Shown here piece after piece: positions 51,518-63,753 of a stretch of 64,000 nucleotides of DNA. How positions within the stretch are numbered: the stretch's first letter is position 1; each line of letters begins with the position of its first letter. The notes beneath the pieces were generated by a model. It was not told where the DNA came from and did no database searches. It saw nothing but the letters and a program-made list of their open reading frames with translations. Origin of the DNA: Ricinus communis (Eukaryota; Streptophyta; Magnoliopsida; Malpighiales; Euphorbiaceae); assembly GCF_019578655.1 (NCBI RefSeq), contig NC_063257.1:2294001-2358000 (forward strand). Reading direction: 5' to 3'. The translations under genes and the position numbers were made by a program.

Positions 51518-54500
51518 TTAATCAACAGTCACTGTAGTCTGACCCTTAGGCTCCGTAAAAGAAGACATGTCATTATCAAAAGTCTTGATATCACAGAGCT
51601 TTCCACCAGCCTCATCAGCAAAAACAATCTTCCTCTTCTTACGGACCACATTTGGAGAAGCAGCAGAACCTTTCTCAGCCAATTTCTGTTAAAATGTCAA
51701 ATATATAATTAAGTAATTATTCTTTTTCCTTTGAAATCATGCCCAGGATCCAGAGACTAGGATGAGAAACAAACCATGATTTTACAAAAACGGTTGCAGT
51801 CCCTTGCCATGACAGAAACAGATTTTCTTGCACTTTCTTCAACTCTTGTAGCATTCTGTACGGCAATTCTCATCTGCCAAATCAAAAAATAAATAAGTAA
51901 ATGCATAATTAGCAAGTATACAATATCTAGACTTGCTGAACCACTATGCATATATACAATTGCAACTGTCATAAGAAAACAACATTTTTAGTGAGTTTAC
52001 AATTGCATGGTTAAATTTTTGTTCTCTGTAGTGCAAGACAAATATATGCACCTGGCGGATCCAAACACTAAGTAGGATTTGCATGTTTTAAAAAAATTAT
52101 CAGAAACAAGATGATATTAGCAAGATTTTATAGAACTATTTATCTAAAATCATGCAGTAGGAATTGCAAAATTGTATGACATGTGCATACTTCAGAAGGT
52201 CAGGATAAGTCTAAGATCCCATTTCACTTAATCACAGTGCATCAATTTTATGGAGCGCATTTAAAATATAAGAAAGAACAGTCTCTTATGAGGATGTAAT
52301 AGCACAGATGCAGGTTTATTTGTTACCTCTTCTGCATTATATTTCAAAGATGTAGCTGGATAGACCTCGGACTGCAATTTTTCTTCAACTATGTCCCTCA
52401 TGGACTGTAACTCTTTAGCAAGTTTAGTTGTAACAGATTCTATATCACGCATTTGCTGCTGTGAGAATAAAATGGCACTCTCTGAACAAGTCTGGATGGA
52501 GGTGCACCCACTGCTAAAACGCTGTACAGCACGGGAGGGGCAAGGAACCTTGCCATTTTGATGGAAACCATTGCTGTCAATTTTAGGTTTCTTAACCACT
52601 TTCTTAGGGCTAATACTGACTTCAGCTTTCTTGATCTGATTGGCCCCTTCAGATCTACCATTCTTATTTTCAGTCTGTTTTCCGTAGCACAATTTCCTCG
52701 CATACTCTGAAATCATCACAATCCAACTTAAATTATTTCCACTGGATAAAATTAGGAAGACCACAGACATAAGAGAAAAGGCTTGATTGGGAGCACCAAG
52801 TGACAGATAACATCATGCAAATTTGAAGTCGGAACTTGAAACAAATTTAAGATACACTAGTTCAATACTTAAAGACATAGAAAGAGCCTTTTTTCAGATG
52901 CAAATTAGAGACAGGTGCTTATTTGGTATGGCTTCAGAAAGTCCAACAAGATCCCTAGGGATTGTCCATTGTTATACATACTAATAGTGGTGCTAAAGAA
53001 CCAAGCATACTATAATGCTTCCTACCTTTCAACTGATTTGTATCTTAAATACTAAAAAAGCCTAAACTTGGTGAACTTAGTCTTGCATTCGTTCCTAAAA
53101 TGAAAATTTGTTCCCGCAATTTCTCATATGGTGAACACAATATGTTTTCTTGTTTATTTATGTACCTCAGTTAACACAGACGTGGTGTTGTTATGACCAA
53201 TCATTTATATCACTTCTTTGATAAACTATAGACAGGCATATTATAGTCCATAAATCAAAATACAATATTTAATGCACTTACTGTAATATTGTTCAGCATC
53301 TAACTCGGTGCACTCCAGAGCTTCACGTAGCTTCTTTTGAGAGGTTGGAGAAATGACCTGGAAAAATGCCTTGACAATGATTAACTCCAAAAATCATGCA
53401 AGTCAATAAACTTGTATAGACCACTAGGCCTTTGGCTCAGTGGGAGAGCTCTATAGAGCTCTTGTGGAGGGAGTCCCCACTTCCCCCTCCCCATGAATTT
53501 AACAAAAAAAAAAGAACTTATATAGATGTTACGCACCGTCCTAGTTGAAAGGAGCCTTTCAGGAGGATGTTGCAGCTTTGATTGATGACATTCCTCAACC
53601 TTTGCTGATACCGCAGGCTCATTAATACAAGAATGAACTTTTGAAGAGCAGTTTCTGGCTACATCAGCACCAACAGACAACGATGATCGATTTTCCTCAG
53701 CTATAGGATAATAATCAGTAACAGAAAATGAATCCACTTTTGGACTTGAGCATAGATTTGAATTCCAAGGTGAACTACAGTCTGTAGCATGTCTGCTTGT
53801 GACACTGGCTTCTGCATGAAGTGCATCATTTGCAGCTTCATCATCCAAGAGATGAGAACCAATTCCTTTGTTAAATTGTGTATGTTGAAGGTTATTATTT
53901 TCTTTGACTTCAGACACTTGAACCTGGCTGCTCCTGCTAGTCTTCTGTGACTTCTCATGCACACAGGGAAAACTTTTAAAGTCAGGGGAGTCAGACTTTG
54001 GATTTTGGTCCATAACAGAATCTTCTTTATTTACATCAGGTATTATTGACAACTCTGAAAACTGATGACTAATCAAATCTGTAATAGCCTCCATCACCAT
54101 CTCCCCTTCTGAACCCTCCGTTATCTCCCCATCCGAGGCCTGTACGCCAATAATTGATTTAGGATATGCATGCTCCATATATTCATAGGATTGTTCATTA
54201 ACGGCACAGCATTGAGGCTCATCACTGAAGAAAGTCTGAGTCTCAAACCCACAAGCATTAGTGGTCAACTCTTCACTAAAGATAGCAGACATCTCAGTTC
54301 CGGAAACACGATCGTTAGGTGTATCAGGCTCTTCAATGGCTAACACTGACGTTCCAGTCAATGAATCATAGTCATCAGCTGTCTCAGGCTCTTCATAACA
54401 TATCATTCCACTGCAGAACAGTGGCTCATTACAACTAAAAGAGGGATCTACAGCAACAAAGATCATATCTTTGCAACCTGAATAGCTAGGCTCAGGAAAC

Positions 54501-55180
54501 TCAACTTTAATGGCAATAGGTGCTGGAAAATTTTCACTATGTTGAAAGATAACTTGATCACTGGGGGTTTCTTCAAACTTCACAATGGATAGTGCATTTT
54601 GAGATGAAGAGCGAACACTGTCTCCTCTACACTTTTTCTGGGTCTTTTTCTTTTTTAAAATTTTAGATTTCCAACAGCTAAGCGGCTCCATAATATCATA
54701 TTCATCCTCCTCGGATTGCAAGCTAAAGTGGTTTGGTTTTCCTGGGGTACAAGTGTCCTCATCACTTGAATCAACAAATCTGAAAGATTTCCTTTTCTTC
54801 TTTTTACATCTCTCCTTGATTTGTTTCAGTGTCATATTGCCAAATATAAGATCATCTAATTCCTTTGCTCCGTTCTCACTGCCTTCACTGCTAGATTCTG
54901 GAGTTTCATCTTCACTTTTCACTGTTATTCTTTCGTCCTCAAATGTACATAGACTTTCATCCATGGGCCTATCACATTCAATTGGAAAGTCAGCAAACTC
55001 AAATTCTGGTCTATATGCTGGAACTGGAGCAAAGGTATTTGTATCTTCAGTTCCATATATATCTTTGACCACCTTGAATTTCAGCGCTGGCTTTCCACGA
55101 TACACGTTCAGGACTTTTGTCACCAAACCACCTTTAACAGCTTGGACAAAATGTACATGAGTGCAACTCCGTAACTCCAT
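51518..55180 (-). CDS. Uncharacterised plant nuclear-type protein
   Basis: Five exons on the minus strand: 53537-55180 (start uncertain), 53282-53357, 52327-52706, 51775-51873, 51518-51685; the frame is continuous. The chosen Met starts MELRSCTHVHFVQAVKGG; the frame is open further to 55303, but a strong acceptor (tctcttattgtag) at about 55252 suggests the upstream codons are intron. The first 60 residues look globular (VKGGLVTKVLNVYRGKPAL), followed by a long acidic, Ser-rich, low-complexity region with basic patches that could be nuclear signals (KKKKRKS; KSKILKKKKTQKK; VRKKRKI). The C-terminal third has a conserved-looking ISPTSQKKLREALE followed by YARKLC, and a predicted helical stretch (about 52327-52450 and 51775-51873). 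I think similar unnamed plant proteins exist, but give it no function. E2F sites upstream suggest S-phase expression. Intron 1 holds a SINE. Confidence 0.8.
53421..53514 (+). mobile_element. Short SINE with target-site duplication
   Basis: About 94 bases flanked by near-identical 12-base repeats, aacttgtataga (53409-53420) and aacttatataga (53515-53526). The body starts ccactaggcc and carries tggctcagtggg (53433-53444), a good pol III A box of tRNA type, and ends in a short A-rich tail (53503-53513). An obvious B box is missing, so it may be an internally shortened or diverged tRNA-derived SINE. It lies in the intron between the first two coding exons of the minus-strand gene, in the opposite orientation. 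Confidence 0.7.
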
Positions 55181-56480
55181 TGATAAAAGTAGAGCTTGTA
55201 TTTTTCTCACTGTTGCATGGACATTAACGCAATGCCTAGAATGATTCCCTACAATAAGAGAAACATCATTCATTGAGGTTAGATAAGGTGCCAGCATGAT
55301 CATAGATATTACAGCACAACAACAATATAACAGTGATATAAAGTGTCAACTTGCATCTTGAACTTGCAGATGAAGATAATTTGGCTTGTAGAAGTTACAT
55401 ATGCAAACCTATCAGTTGGGGTCACACAGTGAAGCAAAAAGTAGGCACAATGGTAAAATCATGACCTTAAACTATAGGTTTTAATTTTGATCTATATCAA
55501 AAGGAAATTGCAACTTCTAGATCTACACAGACTAGATATTAGACAAAATGATGGGAAAAGAAATCTGCTTACTGTTCATCTGTTCCCCCTACCTATTATC
55601 ATTAGAAAAATTAGGTGGTGTCTTTTGATATATCATAAGATATGATAAGTTTAATTGAATATGTAAATTTTTATGTCACAACAATCAAAGCTGGCATTTT
55701 ATTGGATTAGCAATTTCATTTCTCAAAATGCTTTCAAGTGTGTTCTTATTATAACATTATCTAGACCGTTTACACATATGTATCAACTCGATAACGGATT
55801 CGCAACTGGAACCTCAAATTCTAGTCCCAAACATCTGCATTGTTGTTAAGCAACCTAAGCTATCAGTTCAGTTGAAACCAGAAAATTTGTTCTTTTTCCT
55901 TTCATCATCATCAGATCTGAGATTCTGAATTTACATTTTCATTATAAAAGTTTGCAGATTGACAAATATTATTAGTCTAGGACAATTTAAAACATACTAT
56001 TAAATTAAAACATTCAAAAATATCAAAACTCGCATCTGAACTGTTGGTTATACCACTATGGATCAAGGAATACCAGCTACCAATAGTACAGATAACGAGT
56101 CCATTAACCACAACTTGCACAAGTACTGTCAATATCAAAATGCAAGCAAAAAGTTTTTTTTATCAAATCTCAGCTCAAAGGCACATGCAACGAACAAGTT
56201 GTTTTCGATAAGAAGAAATATATATCCAAACAATTTTGAAGAAGTAAGAAGTTCACGTATCTATAACCGGAACAAACGCAGATCTAGCAGTAAGAAAGAG
56301 CAGAGCAGTTACTGACCTGAGATTGACGACTTAACTACTCGGTTTCCAGGACAGGAGGAAGGATGGGAGGCTAGTACGAGAGAGATGGGGACAAAGTGAG
56401 ATACAGAGATAACAAGGTATTGATCTGTGCGATAGGGATAGAGATAAATTTAGGGATTTGCTATCGAAAGAGAGTATCAG
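55181..56480 (-). other. 5' UTR intron and non-coding first exon of the minus-strand gene
   Basis: On the minus strand a donor ctcag|gtcagt lies at about 56318 and a strong acceptor at about 55252. The proposed first exon (about 56319-56450) has no ATG. The intron region has no other gene. Confidence 0.5.
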
Positions 56481-56484
56481 CAGT

Positions 56485-56513
56485 GCGCGCCAAAAAGTGA
56501 TATTGGCGCGAAT
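56485..56513 (-). promoter_or_regulatory. Two E2F-like sites
   Basis: On the minus strand, TTTTTGGCGCGC (56485-56496) contains a perfect TTTGGCGC, and ATTCGCGCCAATA (56501-56513) contains a second near-consensus site facing the other way. They sit just upstream of the proposed transcription start. Such pairs are typical of S-phase plant genes. Confidence 0.65.
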
Positions 56514-57000
56514 TGAGTCAGTATTAAAAAAGGCAGAAATAGGTTTAAGCCAATTAAATAAAGAATAACAAAAATTCCGTGTTATCGTTTGTATAGTATA
56601 GGTGCTGTAACCTCATCTTCGGCTTAATATTCACCGTTATTTTCTGTTCCTGATACGTGAATCAATGACTCACACGATAAACGATTTCTCAATGGCCCAA
56701 CAACTTTTGGGCTGAAGAATTGTCGAGCCCAATTCTCTTAACGTCTAATTTTACTGGACCAAGCAACAAGGGACAAAATCGTCAAAACCTGTCATTCATC
56801 AGCCACCTCCCAAAAATTCAGGTAGCACATGCCACATGGCAGCATCGACGACGTGGTAGGAACCACATCAGCCATAAAACATGTGGCTTCTGCGACGTGT
56901 CAACATTAGTCACGTTTATGCAACGTGCAAGCCTTATGATGTGGCACACAGATCTTAAGTCAAATATGTAAATTTTAAAAATTATGTCAATAAAATTTCA
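56514..57000. repeat. ACGTG/CACGT-rich repeat patch
   Basis: From about 56820 to 56955 the sequence is a run of diverged short motifs such as cacatgcc, gacgtgg, gcgacgtgtc, caacgtgcaag and ttatgatgtggcacaca. The last is shared with the patch at 59640-60010. Confidence 0.5.
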
Positions 57001-57323
57001 ATAAACAAATTAATTGTTTTTAAATACAATAATATAAAAATATTTTTAATTAATTTTAATATTATATAGATTAATGGTATTAATATAATTGATATTACTA
57101 TTTTTAGAATTAAAAATTATAATTAATATAATATTTTTAAAATAATAATTATTCAATTAACAAATTTATCATTGTTTAATTAAAAAATTAATTTATTATT
57201 AATAAATATTATTTTTTAATATTAGAATAATATTATGTATCAAAATAAGTATACATGTCAAAATAAAAATTATGTGTTAAAAATTAAACATATATGTTAA
57301 AAAGAATTAATTTTTTAAATTAA

Positions 57324-57362
<39 letters not shown>

Positions 57363-57390
57363 ATATGCGCTCATATAAAGCTCAATTGCT
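57000..57390 (-). mobile_element. Partial Helitron-like AT-rich element, copy 3 (reverse)
   Basis: Read on the minus strand, after a (TA)n run (about 57335-57360) the sequence cttattttgatacataatatt... and gacatgtatacttattttgata resembles the start of the copy at 46050. Further repeat units of the same type follow. The far end with the hairpin is missing, so it is truncated or diverged. Confidence 0.4.
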
Positions 57391-59639
57391 ATTAATATTG
57401 AAAAGATAATTTTTTAAATAGATTTATTTTTTATATTTTTTAAATTTTAAGAATCTCTTTTAAAGAAAAGCAATAAATTGTTGTTTTTTATTAAATTAAA
57501 TTTAAAAAATAATTATAAAAACTCAAAATAATTTATATATTACATCAATAAAATATTAAATCTTTTTTTTTTAAATATCAATCTCATATTTAGTGATATA
57601 TCATATACAGTGTAAGGCATGTTACCCGCTTAAAAAAGCCTAACTCATATATAGTGCCTTCAATTTTATTAAATTTGTGATTTGTCATCCTAAATTCTCA
57701 CTTTAACCACTTAAATATTAAAATGGTAATTTAATACATATAAACATTTTTGTCATATAAAGATTGAAGTCTGCATATCGAGCTTAAAATTCTTAATAAG
57801 TGATGATTGGATATAGGGTAAGGTGAGATAGTGTTGCTACTTCGGAGTGATATGCTAAGCATGTCCAATTCTATTGATGGTGGGTAAGCTTCGTTTATAT
57901 TTTGTTTTATAATGCTTAACTATCAATCTTTATTAGTCGTCGAGCTTTCTCTTTCTCATTTCAAGGTATGTTATTTTCTCTACTTGCAATTCAATTGCTG
58001 ATAAATTGAATTTGTTGCAAAGAATGAGATTTTATTGGTTGTTGGTGGTGTTTATTGTATTTTTTATTTGAATATTTATTTGCCTTTTATGTTTCTTTTA
58101 TGTCTTTTGCAAGAAATTTTATTGTGTTTATTTTGCTACAAAAATGGCAAAGAAAATAAGAAAGAAAACGAGCAAGTGGTCTATAACATGGTACTCAAAT
58201 TAGTGAAGTTCTTTATGGATATGGGGAGATACAGTCGCATATAAACGTAAAATAGAAAGATTTATACGGATTATTTTGTCACCTCATATAATTATTATTT
58301 AAGTTTTTGTTAATTGTAACTTGTAAGAAAAATTATGAATACCGCATAAATAAATTATTTATCTGTATAAATTTTAATTAAATCATTATATAATTTAATA
58401 TAATTAATATTTTTTATTTTTTTAATATTTTATAAATAATAACCGTTAATAAATAAAAATTAAATTACATAAAATAGTTTGAAAGTTATGATATGGATAC
58501 AGGGCTAGAGACTATAGGCTCTCCAGGGAAGGGAGAAGAACTAAGACTGGCATCGGCTGAAATGGAGCTTGCTCCAGGTACGAAATGCCTGCAAGGGAAG
58601 GAACGAAGTAATTTTTTTTTTTTTGTACAACTAAATGCTTTTATGAATATATATATTTTTTTTGCTAATAATTACTGTTTTCTTATTGTTTTTATTATTT
58701 TTCTTAAATACATGTGTAAGTTATAAACTTGATTATGATTCGCTAACCTTAATTGATAAATATTGGTTTATTGTATGCCACATTATTAATTTTTAAAGAC
58801 TATATGTAATTTAATTTTTTTAATGATATTATGTGATTTAATCGTTATTTTTTTATAATTATTTTTTACAGTCTAAAATGATACAATATAAATTACACAT
58901 TTTAAATTAAAAATATATTAAATTATAAAATAATTTAAAAAATATTTCTTTTAATTTTTGAATACTGTTGTCCAATTCGCGTGTTATCACACGCATAAAC
59001 ACATCACCAAACAGGGGTTTATATATGTTAAAAATATCCGTGTTGAAATACTAAAATGGTTAAAATAAAAGTTTAGAATCTTAAAAAGCTAATCCAACGA
59101 AGTTGCTACACATGCATTAGCCAAAAAATCCTAATATTTTTCAAGATGGAGTGTCCTTATTGACACGTGTAAGATACAAACATGAATATAACAATATGTG
59201 TAGGAAAATATTTTAGAATCAGATATAGCATCAACAAATCATATATTTTGAGGCAACTCAAGATTTTTCAAAACAATTTAAAGAACACATGAATTCACAA
59301 TTTTGTGAAGAATAGGTATTAACTCCAAAAGTAATTGTGTCTAATTTGTAGAGAAAGTAAGACAACTTCACATAAAGATTTATACAAATTCAAATAAAAA
59401 TTTCATTTTGAATATATATTGCTAATTATATAAAAAAATAAATTAAAATTTGGGTGAAATATGTTAATGTTTATTTAAATTTGAATGAATATTTATTTTA
59501 TATATTAAATATATATATATATATTAATCTGCATTCTACATTTTTAAAAAGAATAATTATATCATTTTGTTTATGCGATGCGTCTAAATCTAAAATTAGC
59601 TATTTAAACACCATACAACACTTGGATAGATTGATGATA
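57391..59639. other. AT-rich intergenic region
   Basis: No gene is seen. A GC-richer island at about 58490-58612 (starting gatatggatacagggctagag) stands out from the A/T background but encodes nothing I recognise. Confidence 0.4.
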
Positions 59640-60020
59640 CAGCAAGCCACACATGCGAATGCTATGATATGGAATAAGCCACACGTGTAGGAATAATAAC
59701 ATAGTTTGAATTACATATATGATTGTAGCTATATAGATGCGTGTGATAACCGGTCAATAACCCCATGAAACACATTCGAATCTATTAATCTGGCATATGT
59801 GTGGGCAATCTGATGATGGGGCATTTGCCATATATGCAAAGCTTATGATGTGGCACACAAGACATTTGCAAGAATGAAGACTGGTTTGTGCCACGTGTTT
59901 TGACATAATGATGTGCAATTCGTGAAATATTACATGCTGATGTGTCTTTAGCCATGTAAGACATTCGGTTGACGTGGCATGTAATACTCAAGCACTGAAG
60001 ATGACACGGCTTGTGCTACG
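59640..60020. repeat. ACGTG-rich repeat patch upstream of OEP24
   Basis: Several related motifs occur in both orientations: gccacacgtgta, gcttatgatgtggcacacaag, gtgccacgtgttttgacataatgatg, gttgacgtggcatgtaa. It shares the 17-mer ttatgatgtggcacaca with 56935-56951. Some are G-box cores, so regulatory activity is possible. Confidence 0.5.
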
Positions 60021-60182
60021 TAGACACCGGTTGTCTTATCCTGAACAGCAACGCCAGCAGACAATTACAATAAGCGGCGATAAATATAATTAGTAATTAG
60101 AAATGGAAAAGCAAATAAAACCCTCGACATTTGCACGTAATCCTCGCGCTGTCCTCTCTCCTCCCTCGTTTCTGACGAAATG

Positions 60183-62831
60183 ATGAAGGCATCTTTGAAG
60201 GGTAGGTACGAGACTGACAAAAGCAGCGCCGCTGCTGCTGTCGCCTTCAACGCCGGCGATGTCAAGCTCCGTGCTTCTATGACTGACGCCACTGTCGTCA
60301 AAGGCCCCAGCTTAAACGGCTTGGTTTTAGCCGTCGAGAAACCAGGCTTCTTCATGGTTGACTACAACGTCCCCAAGAAGGTAGTGAATAAAATTTGTAG
60401 CCATGTGTTTTTGCATTCATCGTCTATTTGCTTGTTGAGAAACTGCAGTAAATTCGAATTAAACGAATTGTTTCCGTACTTACAGTTTGCCTGTCTGTTT
60501 CTTTTTTCTTTTTGTCTGCGTCACTGTTGCTAAATAGGCAGATGAAAAATTTGGCTATTGGTTCCAATTTAAAGCAAGCTCTAGAAACCAGTAAATGATT
60601 GTGGTTGAAATGATATTAGGGTTTCAGTTTAAAATATTACTCATTGCAGTATAGGACAACTATGGAATAGGTTTTGACGGAACTACTGTGTGATATTTGT
60701 GCAGGATTTTCGGTTTCAGTTTATGAGTACGATAAAGGTTGCTGATAAGCCCTTGAATCTAACATACATCCATAGCAGAGGGGATAACCGCACGGTATTA
60801 GATGGGGCTCTTGTGCTCGATTCAGCTAATAAGTTGGCGGCCAATCACATTCTTGGTTCAGGGAATTGTAAATTGAAGTATACTTATGTGCACGGAGGGG
60901 TGACCACATTCGAGCCTTGCTATGATTTGGCTAAAAACTCCTGGGATTTTGCTGTCTCACGGAAGGTTTATGCTGATGATGTGTTTAGGGCTACATATCA
61001 AACATCAAGCAAGGCTCTGGGATTGGAATGGTCAAGGAATTCAAAGTTCAATGGAAATTTCAAGGTGAATCCTAGATTCTTATTTAAATGTTTCTGTAAT
61101 TTCTTGGCTTTCTCCTTCTTATTTTCTGTTATTTTTATAGACATTCTTTTCCTGGAAAATAACAGGACATAAAGTTCCATTCTTTAATTGATAATAACTG
61201 CTTGAGCTGCATTAAGGTCAGCCGACCTTATGATTCGAAATCTTTATTAACATGTAAATATATGATATTTTATTAGGTATGAAAAAGATTTTAATTTTGG
61301 GTTTTTAGCACAGTTACTTGGTTTCCATTGCTTATCTAGTCTATCATATTTTTGTGGGTTTCATTGTCTATGATGTTGTCATAGTTCCTAGATGTGCGTA
61401 TTAAATGATTGGGTAGCACAAAGATGCTGGTTTTGCTATCCTTTGTTTGCATTATAAAGCGGGTAGGACCCAGGTAACTGAATCATGGTGGAATAAAGGC
61501 TTATGTTATGTATGGGCGCATTTGTGCTCATATCACCAGAGTCTATTACTAACTTGGCATTTTGGTTTTATTCTAGAGCTTCTTTTCATAGTCGCCGAAT
61601 TGGATTTTAGTTTGTTGAATGAAGGGAAAGATGAATAAATCTTCTAGTCACTTCTGATTTTTTCCGTGTCACGTATATAATAAGAGCCAGTAATAAGGCC
61701 TAATTTCTAATATGACCAATTTCAGTAACACCTTTTTCTAGGTGGTTTATTTACAAAGAAAATGAGTCTTTAAAAAATGCCATGTATAGGCTGCTTTGTG
61801 CAAGAGTTGGAATTTCTTTTTCCCCATTTAGGAAAGTGAAACTGAATAACAGAATTGTGTGGGATAGAAAATGAGGTTTCAAACTATTCACTGCCAGAGA
61901 TTTGTTTTACTAGGATGGAGAGGATTTGAGCTTTGAAGTCTTCAGATTGAACTACTTCCAAGTTTAAGAGAGGGGCAGAGGCCATGGCATATGAAGCCAT
62001 TAATCCTGAAGTCACTTGATCATGAAATCATGATTCATTTGAAGTTCAAGAAAAGCAGACATTGTAATGTGAGGAGTATCCTATCCTGAAGCAACTTATT
62101 TCAAGGAAGGGCAATCTTATTATTGCTTAGATATGAATAGAATTTGGAATCAAATGTTAAAGGATATGATATGTAGTGTGTGTAGTGCGTACTTCTAGCT
62201 ATCAATTTGAACTTCTGTTAGAAGGTACAGAGCAATATACAATTAGCTTTCCTTGAAATAATTTTTTGAAAGTAGTGATTTAGAATCAGCAGGATATCAG
62301 TATTATCATAGAAGGACAGAAATAGTTGTTGATATTAGATTAAAGAGGTACTTGATGTTTTTGGTTCTGCTATTGATATTTTTTTTGGGGTGGGGTTACA
62401 TGTAGAGCAGGGAGTGAAGTTACGTTACATGTCTATGTTGCCACAAAATTGTGTTAAAGCAGTTATTTCAGGGCATTAAGACATGCAGTTTCTCTGGTGG
62501 TGTTAGGTTGGATGAGTATTGAGTAAGACCATCTGGTGCTATCATTTTGTCTTTTTTCTCTTCCCATTTTCTGAGTTGCATTTTAATGAAGAATTATTTC
62601 CTACTGCAGCATGTTTGCTGTAACCAGCTTTCAACTATTTGAATGTGTAGATGGCTGTAGTGTAAGATATGAGATTATCTAGGCAGTTACCTAACTTTCA
62701 CCTGTATTATACAATTCTAAGTTCTAATTTTTATTTATGTTTTGTCTCAGATCGCAGCATCTGTCAATTTGGCTGAGGAATCAAAAGTGCCAAAATTAAG
62801 TGCTGAGAGTACGTGGAACTTTGAAATGTGA
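60183..62831 (+). CDS. OEP24: Outer envelope pore protein 24, chloroplastic
   Basis: Three exons, 60183-60380, 60705-61064 and 62751-62831, encode 212 residues, the usual OEP24 length. The N terminus [19 protein letters not shown] and stretches such as [58 protein letters not shown] and [18 protein letters not shown] are characteristic. OEP24 is a beta-barrel channel of the plastid outer envelope that passes triose phosphates, sugars and ions without much selectivity; it has no cleavable transit peptide, consistent with this start. Two adjacent ATGs (60180, 60183) exist; I chose the second by family convention. The second intron is long (about 1.7 kb) and contains no other gene that I can see. 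Confidence 0.94.
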
Positions 62832-63753
62832 TCGGTTCTTTGGTTATAATTGAGTGTCTGAGATTTAAATTTGGACGGATGGGTCACCCAATTTGCTCTG
62901 CCCCTAATAGAATTGTATATTGTTTATAATTGTGAGTGAACTGATTACCTGGCAAGGGGACAGCTTAATCGTCAATCGTGAAACGTTTAATTTCTTCTTT
63001 CAAATGTGATATTTGGTTCCTTTGTATTACAATCTCGTCTTCTTACGTATTCTACTTATGCAAGGGCTGAAAGGTTTATAACTGCTACGAGTTTGGTATG
63101 TGAGGTTTATGGAGCAGAGACCCGAATTCTAAATTAAGCAAAGGGAATGGGTGTAAATAAGCTGGTCTTTCGACATGCAGTTTGATGCACTTATATACTT
63201 GATCCTCTCTCACGACTGGGCTGGAAATTTCACCATTGCCTCAAGTTATCAAAGACTAGTGGTTTGATCCAAGGCCTAACCCAAAGACATGCCCTTGGAT
63301 AAACAATTAATATAAAGTAAAAAAGAAAGATTAACAAACGCATCATGATCGGTGCATTTTGGTCGTCTCTACATCATTTCCCAAAAGCAAATAATTTATA
63401 AAATTTATACGTAGTTTCATAATTGAATGTCCATTATCAATAGTCCTACTCCTAATTTCATGATATAGTTTTTAGTTATTTTCTTTTTAAAAAAAATATT
63501 AATGTAGCTGGATCGAGTCTACACGTGGCCCTGCCCTGTTTTAACCACCAATCCTAAAATTTGGCGGGATTTGAAATTTATTTCTTGAATCCTAATGTTA
63601 GATTCCGCCATTTCACAAGTTTTCTTTTTAAAAGAAAATCTGGCGCCGGAATAACCCAATCTTTATCTTACTATAAGCATTGGTATCCAAAAACGAATAA
63701 TAAAACCCTAGCTAGTCGTTCAAGGGGCAGAGAGGTTTCAGATCTCATCGGAA
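62832..63753. other. OEP24 3' region and promoter of the last gene
   Basis: No coding potential. E2F-like motifs TTTGGCGGG (63560-63568) and tctggcgccgga (63639-63650) lie within 200 bases of the next ATG. Confidence 0.5.
63560..63568 (+). promoter_or_regulatory. E2F-like site before the last gene
   Basis: TTTGGCGGG is one base from the TTTSSCGC consensus over the core. A possible second GC-rich site (ggcgcc) follows at 63642. Located 190 bases upstream of the ATG at 63754. Confidence 0.5.

Noticed and set aside
53425..53500. tRNA gene suggested by ggctcagtggg
   Set aside because: Only an A-box half is present; no cloverleaf or B box can be formed, and flanking target duplications with an A tail point to a SINE.
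54753..55160. 135-codon plus-strand frame opposite the large exon of the unknown gene
   Set aside because: Antisense shadow rich in Ser/Phe from the complementary acidic codons.
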